This document shows, piece after piece, positions 10,941 through 21,795 of a DNA stretch of 64,000 bases. Below the pieces are notes generated by a model. The model did no database searches. It was not told where the DNA came from and was given only the letters and a program-made list of their open reading frames with translations. Numbering within the stretch: position 1 is the first letter of the stretch; each line of letters starts with the position of its first letter. The DNA comes from Cunninghamia lanceolata. Its lineage: Eukaryota; Streptophyta; Pinopsida; Cupressales; Cupressaceae. A program made the translations under genes and the position numbers. The stretch is from contig BSBN01000047.1 in NCBI GenBank assembly GCA_027924645.1, positions 7,316,001 through 7,380,000 on the forward strand, written 5' to 3'.

Positions 10941-12600
10941 GCCCTGCCACGAACACCTTGGAAGACAACACATCTAAGCAAGCAAAGTAGAATTTTTTTT
11001 TTGAATAAGATAACAAGTAAGGTTTAGCAGTGCAATACACATCATTAACTATCAACTTGTCTCCCAAGGTGCCATGGCTGCACTACTTGACAATTAACCA
11101 ACATAAAATACATGCATAACTAACTAACATCGACAACTCATTCCAACTCTATTATAATATTGATTATACATATACATCTCCATTTCGTGACCTCAATTAG
11201 GTACTCAACCTTAATCAAAATTACATGCACATATTCCAAGTCTATACAAATGAGTACATCATTGTGTAATTCACATCATCACTATTCTGATTACATTTGA
11301 ATACATACAATCTGAATGAACTGATACACCGGCAAGAACATGAGCATAATAAGTGTCTTCATAAACAGGTACAAGATCTGATGTCTGAAGCATGAGGAAC
11401 GTTTCCCTTCTCTTACGAACAACGGCAAGGGAAAAACCAATGGAATAAGCTCTTCCACCTGACCATGTGGAACCCTAAGGTCCACCCCCTGAGCTAGGAG
11501 TTAACATAAGGTTCCCACTACGACATACAGTCAGGTAGATAGAAGGCTATAAGACGACACATGACTCCAACATCACAAGTCAATATCTCAATAACACCAC
11601 AGTACATCCAGAGGCAGATACATAACAAAGGGGGGAGTATAATTAGGGAGTGCTAGGCTGTAGTAAGGAGAGTGTCATCATATGGTCCTATCATGGGTTA
11701 CCCAGGTAGTCTCTCTAGACACCGGCCCCCATCTATGGTTACCCTGGCAGTCTCTCTCTAGACACCGGCCCCATAGGATGACGCATGCGGAATCAACCTT
11801 CCTTTTGTGATGACAAGGAAGTAGATCTGCCAATCCCAGCCTTCTCCCCTCATCCTTAGTCTGAACTAGCACTATAGGCATGAGTGAGGAACAAAACATC
11901 TTATTATCTTGTTAGTGTGAAAACTACCCAACCCCTAGGTATTTTATTATGTTATCATTGAATTACCAACTCCCAGTGGGTTACCCTGGCTAGCCACTTG
12001 GCACTAGCCCCCACATTGGAAGCCACTCCCTTACCTACAAATAGGAAACCCCATCCGTTAAGCCATGCACAAATCACCATAACAATAACTAGACATACAC
12101 ATTGCAAGGCATTAACCCTCTTGCAAACTATGGCATGATCACAAGGACATACTCTCAATACATTATCCATGGCTTCCAGATGAGTGACACAGGAGAGATT
12201 TCTTCTTTACGGATAATAATGTGTCCCCATTGTCTTATCTGACACAACATCTTATAACATACTTAAGCAATTGAACAATAGCAACATCCATGACGGACTT
12301 AATCCCATACCATGTGCATGAAGGCAAATGATATAACCTATGCCTCTGGAACCAACTACTTAGGTAGATGTAATACATAGGGGCCATGATGACATAACAA
12401 ATTCACTTTCCACCATACAAGTTTCACATCCCTACTATGTAAGCAAGTTGTGCTCAATCCAGAAGCCATTTAAAATAATAATTTATGTTTATATTAAACT
12501 CTAATTGACTGTATTAGGTTCCAATTAGTAATGTCAATTAATTGATTTAACGTTATCAACAAGTTATATTTGAATTTGGAATAAATCGACAATTACATAA
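10941..12600. other. X, left part: no coding sequence recognised
   Basis: No frame with recognisable motifs. A duplicated unit with the core GGTTACCC, CTCTCTCTAGACACCGGCCCC (split here for length) lies at 11696-11729 and 11737-11772, and a looser third copy begins near 11979. Short frames (11291-11485, 11678-11899, 11955-12170, all minus) follow this repeat and look fortuitous. Confidence 0.5.
11696..11772 (+). repeat. Tandem duplication of about 34 bp in X
   Basis: Two adjacent units, 11696-11729 and 11737-11772, both run from GGTTACCC to ACCGGCCCC with two substitutions and one CT indel. Confidence 0.7.
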
Positions 12601-12609
12601 GATATCAAC

Positions 12610-12693
12610 AGAGCAAGGCATGGGTCCTCTTGCTCCAAAGTTTTCAATCATAAGCAAGGTCTAATCCAGAGCAAGGCATGGGTCCTCTTGCTC
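12610..12693 (+). repeat. Exact 26-bp direct repeat in X
   Basis: The 26 bases at 12610-12635 (AGAGCAAGGCATGGGTCCTC...) recur without change at 12668-12693. The spacing is 58 bp. Confidence 0.75.
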
Positions 12694-12699
12694 AGTCGT

Positions 12700-13333
12700 C
12701 ACATCCACAAGAACCAAAGATAGAGAAAGGTAAACATTACATAAAACCAACAAGTTCAATCTTTTACATAAACCAATATAGTAATTATTACAACTTTCGA
12801 GATGGACTTAACAATCTTGTCACGACATGATAACAACATAACCACACGAATTAGGTGCCCTGAACGAGGCATAATCCATCTTGCCCATGAACCTTTCAAA
12901 TAGGAACCATAATGTAAAGGGTCAACATCACAGTAAGCCAACTCATATACAACCATTACAAAATCACATATTCACAAAAGTCAAAACACAATAACGTTTG
13001 CCTCTGGAAACTCAACCTTGACAACATGGCTCTATTACGACCTTTGATATGACTTGCAAAAGTTACACTATCAAAACCCAAATACAATATTTATAACCCT
13101 AATTCCAACCATCGTAATTCAATAGATTAAATTTTATCTACATTATTATGTATTCATGTCGGTTCTCATTTAACCACGTTAACCAAATGCAACAATTATG
13201 ATTCTAACAATAATGTTTATTTTAAATCAATAATCAAATAACGATATATAATTATGAATAATGATGAATAATAGCATTATTCTAAATTTATAATTTAATG
13301 GGGCATTTTAACTAAACATCTCCTTCATCTTGA

Positions 13334-13379
<46 letters not shown>

Positions 13380-15465
13380 TAAATACCATAGATTATTGAA
13401 CAACAAATATTTTTCATCCCATAATAAGCATAGGGACCAACATTATCATAATTTATCACCAAGAGTAGACAAAGGCCACCACCTTTTCAATAGTTATCAT
13501 TCTCTTTCGTAGGGAGTAAAACCCGAAATAAAATGTTAAGTAAAGACTTTAGAATCAGTGATGTGGAGATTAAATCCTTCAAGTTGGAGAGGATCCCCAT
13601 CATGCACATGTTATGCGCTTAATGTTACATGGCTAAAGGGATTTGCTATAGTTTTGAAATTTTTCGCTATCAAATAAGATCATGCCATATCGTAAATGTG
13701 AATTGGGGAAGGATTGCCATTATAAGCTATCAAGCAAATAAGTGGGCCCCTCATATTTCCAAACAGATGCTATATGACCCTATATTGATATGTCTATGAA
13801 ATCAATCATAAATGCCACATTAAAGGATCATTCTTACTAATACCAACATGTGGTGGATCACCATCAACACTAGAGTCCATATAAGTAACTATGTAAGTCT
13901 TGAGTACCTTCAACCTGAATAATGGGCCTACTTCGCTGATGAAAATAATTTGGGCGTGCAGCAACTAAGGATTGGTCCATGCCACAACACCTCAAACCCT
14001 AATCTAATGACGATTTGGGGCAAGTCAGAGTTTTCCATCCAAAAGAGACGTGTTTTTAACAGTCCTTAAGATGCGGCGTACAAGGAAGAGCTTACAGGAT
14101 CATTTGCTGTGTAGAGAAGGTGCAGTGAGGATTTCAGATATATTATTGGTATCATGGAAATGTAATTTGATTACAATGATCATTTTGTAAGCAATGTGAT
14201 TGACAAGAATAGAGAAATATGCGCAATCCAAGATTCTCTCCAGTTATTGGCAATGTCAATTTCACCCATGCATAAATATTAAACCTAGGAATTGTTCATA
14301 AAGCCATCATTAAAAAGCTGAATACTCAAGAGTATTAACAATGAAAACTTACATTATACTGATTGATGGATACTCAAGATTCAAGATCTTTTGTACTTGC
14401 TGAAAGTGACTGGCATCAAATTTATCACTTTGCAGACCAATCTAGCGACTGCATTTCCATTTAATGTAAAAGCTGCAAGTATTTTATCACTACTTTGATC
14501 ACTCGGTGGACCCCATTACTCATGAAGAACATCAGATTGTTTCTATAACTGAGTTGCCTATGGGCTTGATATGTCTACCTTTATTTAAGAATTAATGTCT
14601 TTCCAATTTCCGGAACATGATTTTCATTTTAAATAACACCTTGCAGACAAAATCAATAAGGCAACAAATTTAGCTTAAACAGTTATCTAGAAAGGTAGGA
14701 TGGTCCTTCTCACAAATATATTCATTCATTGCATGCGTCTTTACCTAGTACATCTAACAACCCTTGTCTGCAAGACTGAATGTTTTTCCTAGTACAGTGA
14801 TAGCCATACAACATTGATGTTTTATATGAACAAACAACCCTATTAAGCTTGCTATGATTTCCTCGTGTTCATATTCCAATTACAGCTGGATACAATTACT
14901 ATGGCCCATTCCCTGTCTAGATAATAGATATTAATTCTTGTTGGTACCATCAGCATGCATTTACATAGGAAAATGTTGTAACATTTCAGTTAGTAGCTAC
15001 ATAAGGACATTGCCATGATTCTATAAAAGACTTCTTAAAAGGCCACCCAATAATTTCTTTGACATAAATTTCTATTGGTTTGCAGAACAGATGCTTTGCA
15101 AGTGAAACAGGGTGGGATTCTAGTAGCTCACTATTTTGTCACTAAGTATTTTTATTTTCTTTTGACAACATTAATAGCAATGATTACATAGCAAGAACAA
15201 GGATAAAACCTTGTGATAGAGAGAGTGCATGAAAAATAATGGTTGGAAACTATATAATCCATGACACAATCCTAGCAGTGGCTCCATGCAAAATGAACCA
15301 CTTTCAGTTAGACAAAATAGTAACTTTTATTCAGCCATAAAGATCCCACCCAAATTAGTCCAACATAAAACCTCTGACTGTCCTTGGTTATTTATGCAGA
15401 ATTTCAACCAGAAGTACCCTGGTGAACATGCATGCAAAACGTGGAATTATAATCAAGGCATGCAG
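12700..15465. other. X, middle part: no gene recognised
   Basis: Apart from the microsatellite I see only short frames (12756-12956 minus, 15286-15525 plus). The stretch 13900-14150 is less A+T rich and resembles genic or intron-like sequence, for example TTCATCAGCG on the minus strand, but no exon can be defined. Confidence 0.4.
13334..13379 (+). repeat. (AAT)n microsatellite
   Basis: About fifteen uninterrupted AAT/ATA triplets in otherwise A+T-rich sequence of X. It is likely to vary in length. Confidence 0.9.
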
Positions 15466-15915
15466 ATGCCTAAAAGGAATATAGAATGCCACGATTGCAA
15501 GATATGTTCGAGGCGGATTCACTGAAAGCCTTTAAAACTTTTAAGCAAGTGCAACCGGTACACATGTAGTCAAAATGTAGAAGCATGCATGAAGCACATG
15601 AACTGTTTGACAAAATGCCTCAAGAAATGTAGTATCACAAAATGCAATGATTGCAGTATACACAGAAAATTGACGTGTTGAAAAGGCTTTAAAAAGTTTC
15701 AAGCAAAAGTAGTTGGTAGTGTAAGTCTAGACTCCACAACCTTTACTAGCATCCTCCCTATTGAGCCAAACGAAATGGGATTTTTGGACAGGGTATGGAC
15801 ATCCGTCAATACATATAAAGAATAAAGAGATTGTGTCGATGTTGTAGTTACAATTATCTTGGTAGGCATGTGTATAAAATGTGGAAGCATAGAAAAGGTA
15901 TGTGACTGTTCATTC
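15466..15915 (+). pseudogene. Fragment of a pentatricopeptide-repeat (PPR, PLS-type) gene
   Basis: No single frame is open, but PPR motifs appear in order when the three plus frames are read together. They are MPKRNI (15466), then TIARYVRGGFTE, KAFKTFKQVQ, HEAHELFDKMPQ (about 15590-15625), NVVSQNAMIAVYTEN (about 15624-15670), STTFTSILP, and DVVVTIILVGMCIKCGSIEK (about 15838-15896). This is the usual order of FDxMPxRNVVSWNAMI, LFxxM, TFxxILPAC and DVVVxNALVxMYxKCGSI in plant PPR proteins, which bind organelle RNAs for editing or processing. Several frameshifts and stops show it is dead. It sits inside X, so it may be captured or retrocopied host sequence. The N- and C-terminal parts, including any DYW domain, were not found. 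Confidence 0.7.
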
Positions 15916-15920
15916 ATTAG

Positions 15921-17290
15921 GATGAAAATAAGACTCCTACAAGAAACTTTTCATGTTGACCTAAGTAGATGAATCCAAATACAAGACATTATGGCATCAG
16001 TAACCTACTAGAAAATACAGAAACCTTGGAATGATAAGCATATCGAGAGAAACATAGCAGTTCTTTTATACAACAGTGCATGTGTATATAAACCAGGAGA
16101 ATAGACTTGTGATGGCTGGAACAATACACCATAAAAGTTTCAAAGAAAGGTATGGTGAATCTAATGACACCAAGACAATAAATTTATAGGTGTTTTCAAT
16201 GGCAATCATTTCAAGCACTATTTTAGCTAGTATATCTTCAGCATGGTCATGGACTGAATTCAATTACTTATCTGTTACCCCTCTCTTGTTGCCATTCTCT
16301 TTTATGAACCACTAGGATGATCAAACAACAACAACATAACTCTATGACATATAAAACAACTTGCCATTGCTCACACCTATCTGTGCACTTCAAGTATTCA
16401 GTTTAAGACAATCAGAGGTGTTACGAATCCCTATCTCCTACATCAAACATGATTCACTATTTATTAGTTTTCCGGTCAACCAAAAGTATTATGGATTCAA
16501 CATGATAGAGATGCAGAGCAGCTCTGATCTTAACTCTGCCTCCTTTGTTCCATCGCCTAACTCAGTCTCTCAACCTACGACTGGGATGAACAATTTAGGG
16601 ATTTCATCTTTGATAAGAGTGACTCCTAATATTGATGCATAGGTGAAGCTTTCTATTCATAGAATTGCAGACCTGCACTTTTAAGTGATTTTGTATAGGG
16701 ACAACCCACGTGAGGAGCATGACAGGTGACCTGAATGCCCAGGAAACTTGTTATATGCTTCTATTTCAAGTCTAGGGTTATAAAGTAGTGTTAGAGGGGC
16801 TTATGGTTGGTAGATGCCATAGGAAAGTTGACCAGCTAAGAGATTGAGTTCCAGATAGATGATGCAGCCTCAAGGTTGTAGGACATGTCTCTGAGGCCGT
16901 AGGCATAGCCAGGGAGACCACATCCACTAAGGAGGGTTGGCGGCTAGCTCCTAGCCATGCCTCTCACAACAGGCAATAAAATCAACATTACAACAATAGA
17001 TCGCTACCCTTAGCCTGTATGGCCAAACAGATAAACTTTTTACTCCCAATCCTATTTGCAATGTTTAGACCTATCTCTTTCTTTTTGTTTTCTGTGTGTC
17101 ACTAGACTGCTATGGCGTTGGAATAGATTTAAACTACTGTGTTCTTCAAGATACATGTTCCAAGAATAAAATGCATTGCTTAATGTAATGGATAGAATGA
17201 AACAAAAGAGGGTAAAAGAGGAATGAATTGATCTTTCGAACTAAAATGCATCGCCCACTGTGATAAAGGGAGGGTGAATAAGAGTAAGAA
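15921..17290. other. X: no clear gene; one Ser-rich short frame
   Basis: A 93-residue frame at 16361-16642 (plus) has a Ser/Asn-rich second half (SSSDLNSASF, SVSQPTTG). I do not recognise it and cannot tell whether it is an exon fragment. The rest of the stretch shows nothing. Confidence 0.3.
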
Positions 17291-17299
17291 ATCACTTAC

Positions 17300-17431
17300 T
17301 ATCTTAGTTGGAAGAGAACGGTCCATGGTTGCAGTCATTGCGAAAGGCAGAACGCCCATTGTATTCCCTCTGGTAGAGCTTTGCATCACCATTATCAGAG
17401 GCTGAAAATTAAGGAGTTTTTGCAGAATCAA
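17300..17431 (-). other. Possible first exon of a captured gene
   Basis: The minus frame starting at 17431 (or at the second Met at 17392: MVMQSSTRGN...) runs to LPTKI at 17300 and is followed directly by GTAAGT (17299-17294), a strong plant 5' splice site. The sequence upstream (to about 17650) is less A+T rich than its surroundings, as genic DNA often is. No domain is recognised, and I could not locate the next exon. This may be a chance combination. Confidence 0.25.
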
Positions 17432-17439
17432 AATCTCAC

Positions 17440-18733
17440 AGCATTCCTTGGGAGTCGTCAGTGAAAGGAGCCATGAACCCCCAGCAGCATGTTACTCACT
17501 CCACCCAAAAACAGCCATTAAAGCTCTTTCCGGTTGGGAAGCACCCAACGCAGGAGGAAACACCTATTTTCCACGAGCCCTGGACAGAGACACTTGCCCC
17601 ACACCTGGCCTACAAAAACCCTCATTACAGATAACGATGACACATCAAATTTTAGGATTAATCTATGTATTTTAATTCCAATATAACTGACCAATTTACA
17701 CTACCCACATTATTATTTTATTGATTAGATTATAACATTACAAGTTACAATTTAATTTTTACAACTTTAACATAATTTATTTTATTTATTAAATTGTAAT
17801 ATTACAAATTATATTTTGATTTACAACTTGCGTTACTTATTTTAATATTTACAATTATATCATAATTGAATTGTTTATGTTTCGTAAACAATTCATAATT
17901 TTAACTTGAAATTATTCTTTATTTAATGAAACACGCACCGGACTTAAATCAAGTATTATGAATTCGGTAAGCACAACCTACAAGATAGCACCTGACCTTC
18001 ATACAAGACGACAAGACATGACCAAGACGCAGGAACAAATAGGTCAATAGATGATGACAACAAGATATAGTACTATGAACTCATCCCCTTCGAGGATGTT
18101 GACTGAGCAGGGGACCTTAGGTTAACTCCGATCAATGAATCCATTGGCTAGGGCATGCTCAGACCTGCTAGTTCAGGTGGAGTCGATGCCCGGTACCTGC
18201 AGCCTACAGCAAACCACACAGTCAACCATGATAATATATATAAAATCATACAGTGAATGGAAGTCGCAGTGTGGCAGGGTACTCAAACATGAGTAATGCG
18301 ACACTGTTCCATTCACATAAGCACATTGACGAGTCACTAGGTTATACATGACAACTATCTACTGAGTAGTTATCAATAGTAACATCATCACAAAGATTAG
18401 ATAAAACATAAAGCTCTGAATTAAATTAATCCACCACATCTAGTATGTCCATACAACTATGAAAACATAAAATGTCAATAGTTAAAACTTCAACAGATGT
18501 CATCATAATCATGATCGAACAACACATGGTGCTAAAATTAAAATAATCTATGACATCTAATATGTGCATCAAACTGTGATAACATAAAGTATCAGTGATC
18601 AAGCATCATCCTAACATAGATTCATTATCAGCTATCATAAAACAGAGTGTCCATCACCCAATAGAGTGTCATAGTGTCCAATCCTACTAGAAAAACCATC
18701 AGTTTGACAGACGACAAGGTGAGGGACACTACA
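17440..18733. other. X, right part: no gene recognised
   Basis: Strongly A+T-rich from 17640 to 17930, then mixed sequence to the CACTACA end of X. The minus frame 18628-18969 crosses the X/LTR junction and is fortuitous. Confidence 0.45.
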
Positions 18734-19478
18734 ACAGAGAAGAGGAACATCAAGAGTCTTGGTATTAATGTAACTTCATAATTTAACAGAGATGAAATAT
18801 ATAGAAGATGAAAGGTGAAAAGACATTCAACTTGTATAAAATTGTTTTTCAGGTGCATTGATGGATGACTGGTAAGACAGAGAAGAAACATATAGAGTAT
18901 GCAGTACACAGGATTGATTTTGAATATCTGAGTTTTTATATGATTTGGGTTGATAAAAAGAATGGCCATTTGACAGATACATGAGACAGAAGAAATGTTT
19001 TGTATTGAAACAGAGAAACCCTTTGAGTTCTTGTTTTTAGTTTGTTCTGTTTTAGGGGTTGGTGCTCCTTGAAGCTGGTGCTTCTAAACATTGTTGCCAG
19101 TGAGGCACACAGTATGCCAGTGAGGCTTGTAGGTCAGTAAGACCTTTCAATTGTTAGTGAGACATAATATTTAGCCAGTGAGGCCTTGTAAGAAGTTTTT
19201 AAAGTTAAGCCAGTGAGGCACTTCATGAGTGATTTTTCTACCCCGAGAGGGTTTTCCACTCCAGAAATTTTTGTGTTATAATTTGTCTCTATGTGTGCAT
19301 ATTTGTGTTTTGTTGATAAGTTTTTGATTCACATCTTTCACTATCAGTCTTGTGCATATGCGCTCAACAGATCATTAATGTCTTTCTTTCTACTTGTCTT
19401 GTAAAGTTTGCAAAAAGTTAAGAATTTACACAACACTGATTCACCCCCCCTCTCAGTGTTGTCATTAACTCCTACAAT

Positions 19479-19490
19479 TGGTATCAGAGC
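19479..19490 (+). promoter_or_regulatory. C1 primer-binding site (initiator Met tRNA type)
   Basis: TGGTATCAGAGC begins two bases after the 5' LTR end (19476). This 12-mer is complementary to the 3' end of plant initiator tRNA-Met and is the standard copia primer site. It fixes the LTR end and the plus orientation. Confidence 0.92.
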
Positions 19491-19546
19491 CTAGGTTCCC
19501 TTTTTGAAGTCTAATAGGCTCGGGTAGGTCCTGGTAGTGGAGTAAA

Positions 19547-20725
19547 ATGGGTAAGAAGAATATAATTAAGGTCTCAAATAGAGAAAAGAGAGATGCTGAT
19601 CAAAAGATGGTAAAACAAGCCTCAGTTAAGTCTAGCAATGATTTGTTGAATATGTCACCCCTGATAATTGATACAAAGAATGATCTAGTAATTGAGAATG
19701 ATGAAGAAATAGGTCTCTTTGTGGATGAAGTTGATTGTGAATTTGATTTTGAAGGAGAGCTTCTATGTGCCCTGGATACAATCAAGCAACTTAGTAAAGA
19801 AAACAAGAGATTAAAAGACCAGCTTAAACAAGAGAAAGTATTCAAGGACAAAGTTGTTTTAGATCTTGAAGATGCTAGAAACCTGATTATAGATTTGAGG
19901 AATCAAGCAGGTGAATCAGATAAATTAATCACCAGTTTGAAAATAGAGGTTGAGGAAGCTGAGAGAATAGCTAATGTAACAAAGTCTGAGTTGGAAACTA
20001 AAGCAGCTGAATGTCATAGGCTTGAAGGAGAACAAGTCTATTTAAGAAAAAAACTTGAGGATATTAAGAAGCAGTTTGAAAAAAATCTCAAACTTGAAGA
20101 GATGCTGAGTAAATAGAAACAACATAGAGACACTATTCCACTTGGTTATGAAGAAGGAGAGTGCTCCAAAGCCAATGAAATTCCAAGAAGGAAAATTGAT
20201 TTAAGTCATGCTGCTGCCCTTGAAGGTAAAAAGAAGTGTGAAGCTGAGAGAAGAAATTTCAGAAGAACTACTCATGTAAGACAAGCATACATGTATAAGT
20301 ATAACTATTCATTTAATGGTTATTGTTATACTTGTAATCATTTTGGACACAAAGCAGTTAATTGCAGAAGTCTTGTATGTTGCAATTGCAATAATGTTGG
20401 TCACATACAAAGGAATTGTCAGATGGATAGAAGATATGATGATCCTGCATGGAATCATAACATAAGTGTTCAACGGATGTCAAAAAGGTATCATCAGTCA
20501 TTTGATTATAACTGCAGTATAATTTGTTATAATTGCAACTCTCTTGGTCATAAAGCACATAGTTGCAGAAATACATCACCTGATTTGAAAAGGTTGAAAA
20601 GGACAGAAGCTAAAAAAGTTTGGAGGAAGAAAGAACCTGTGAAAGTGTGGAAGCAAAAACAAAGTGAAAAGAAGACAAATCCTAAACTTGTGCATCTGGC
20701 ACAGGTTACATCATCAGTTGAATAA
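19547..20725 (+). pseudogene. C1 gag-like protein: coiled coil plus three CCHC zinc knuckles, one in-frame stop
   Basis: One frame runs from ATG 19547 to the stop at 20723-20725 (392 codons), broken only by TAG at 20114-20116. The N-terminal third is basic, then acidic (NDEEIGLF, EVDCEFDFEGE). Residues about 75-190 are a Lys/Glu/Leu coiled coil (IKQLSKENKRLKDQLKQEK and following). After the stop, three C-x2-C-x4-H-x4-C knuckles follow: CYTCNHFGHKAVNC, CCNCNNVGHIQRNC and CYNCNSLGHKAHSC. The tail is Lys-rich. Such knuckles bind nucleic acid in Gag nucleocapsids. The usual copia UBN2/gag capsid domain is not visible. The TAG follows a Lys codon and probably arose from CAG. No pol follows, so the protein could only have served in trans with an autonomous partner. 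Confidence 0.8.
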
Positions 20726-21783
20726 TAGTTAGCATGATGTGAGGGGGAGTTGTTCTTGATATATCAATTATCCCCAAGAAGTTTCAGGAGAAGATGGTGA
20801 TCTTGTCATGTTGATTCTTGAAATAAAATTTATGATGGTATTGCTAACTATGTTGATCTTCAGTGCTTTTTAGTGATACAGGTGATCTTTGGTTTTGTAT
20901 GCAAACAAGATGTTGAAAGAATGATCAGGAGTTCAATGCTCAAAGAGTTTGTTGATGTTGAATAACTTGGTTGAGTTGATATGATTTTGCAATTCATTGG
21001 GATCTTGATATGGTGAAGTATTTGTTATCATGCCAAAGAGAATAAGATGTTTCCAAAAAGCTCTTATCAGATATTAGCATGTAAAAAATTCAATTCATAG
21101 CAAATATCTTTGTATTTGATTTGTGCAAAGTGTTGTTAATGCAGATTGGTTTGAGTGTGCTCAGGGATGTCAAGTCATGTTTATATGGAAGTGTTCTTGG
21201 AAGTGAGATTGTATGTTCAAATTCAATTAAGATGTTCTCAAGGTGCTTTTTCATATGTTTGAGCTAAGGAGGTTACAAAAGGAAGTAATCAAGGATCTCA
21301 TTGCTGTCAGTGTTTCATCTTCATCTGCATATTTGTGTTGTGATAAGAAGTGATATAGTACAGTCTATGGCAGTTAACACTGGTTTGATGCTTTGGTTGG
21401 TGTACCTTACATGATGTTTCTTTCAGGTCCTATGCTTCATGGTTTCTTATTACTCACAAGTTGAAAAGTTGTGCAGTATGCAGATGTGTAAGAACAGAGC
21501 TTTCAGAATAACAACAAATTGTAAATATGATTAGTGCCTTAAATTTTTAGAGGCTAGTGGTATCAAAGGTTGGGTAAGTGATTTTTCAATTTCTTGGTTG
21601 GTATGAAAGATAATAAGGTCAGTGATAATGTTTATGATCCAAGAAATGTGTAAACAGTTGATTGATATCTTTCTCATGATTTATATGAGTTATTTTTCTC
21701 AGGGGGAGATATTTGTCTTTGTCATCAGATGTCAAAAAGGGGGAGAAAGAAAAATTGCATCAGATGGTTTTGCCATCAATGAC
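20726..21783 (+). other. C1 3' internal region, non-coding
   Basis: From the stop to the polypurine tract there is about 1 kb with no frame of note and no trace of integrase or RT motifs. GGGGGAG-type purine runs near 20743 and 21705-21750 resemble polypurine tracts. Confidence 0.6.
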
Positions 21784-21794
21784 AAAGGGGGAGA
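21784..21794 (+). promoter_or_regulatory. C1 polypurine tract
   Basis: AAAGGGGGAGA ends one base before the 3' LTR (21796). It would prime plus-strand DNA synthesis. Confidence 0.85.
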
Positions 21795-21795
21795 T

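Larger units (their letters stand above)
10935..18733. mobile_element. X: 7.8 kb insertion with TGTAGTG...CACTACA ends
   Basis: The flanks are GCAGA (10930-10934) and ACAGA (18734-18738), an imperfect 5-bp TSD, and removing X restores the C1 LTR as seen in the 3' copy. The ends TGTAGTGCCCT and (reverse) TGTAGTGTCCCT form a short inverted repeat of the TG...CA kind typical of LTR elements. I could not find the pair of direct LTRs an LTR element should have, and there is no gag or pol. Inside are local duplications, a microsatellite, a PPR gene fragment and a possible exon. It may be a gene-capturing non-autonomous LTR element or an unknown type. The orientation is unknown. Confidence 0.65.
9326..19476 (+). 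repeat. C1 5' LTR, interrupted by X
   Basis: It starts TGATGGTGTTAGG and ends ACTCCTACA. The sequence up to 10934 matches 21796-23412 of the 3' LTR, then resumes at 18739. The junction in the intact 3' copy reads TTTTGCAGAGAAGAGG, which fixes the X insertion point. Near the 3' end are GTGATTCACCCC-type and CTCTCAG blocks (about 19437-19457) shared with the other copia LTRs, and four GCCAGTGAGGC units between about 19098 and 19220. The piece 18888-18978 is absent from the 3' LTR. Confidence 0.85.

Noticed and set aside
10935..18733. X as a CACTA DNA transposon
   Set aside because: CACTA elements begin with CACTA and have 3-bp TSDs. Here the ends are the other way round (TGTAGTG...CACTACA) with a 5-bp TSD.
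18628..18969. 113-codon minus frame
   Set aside because: It crosses the junction between X and the C1 LTR, so it cannot be an ancestral gene.
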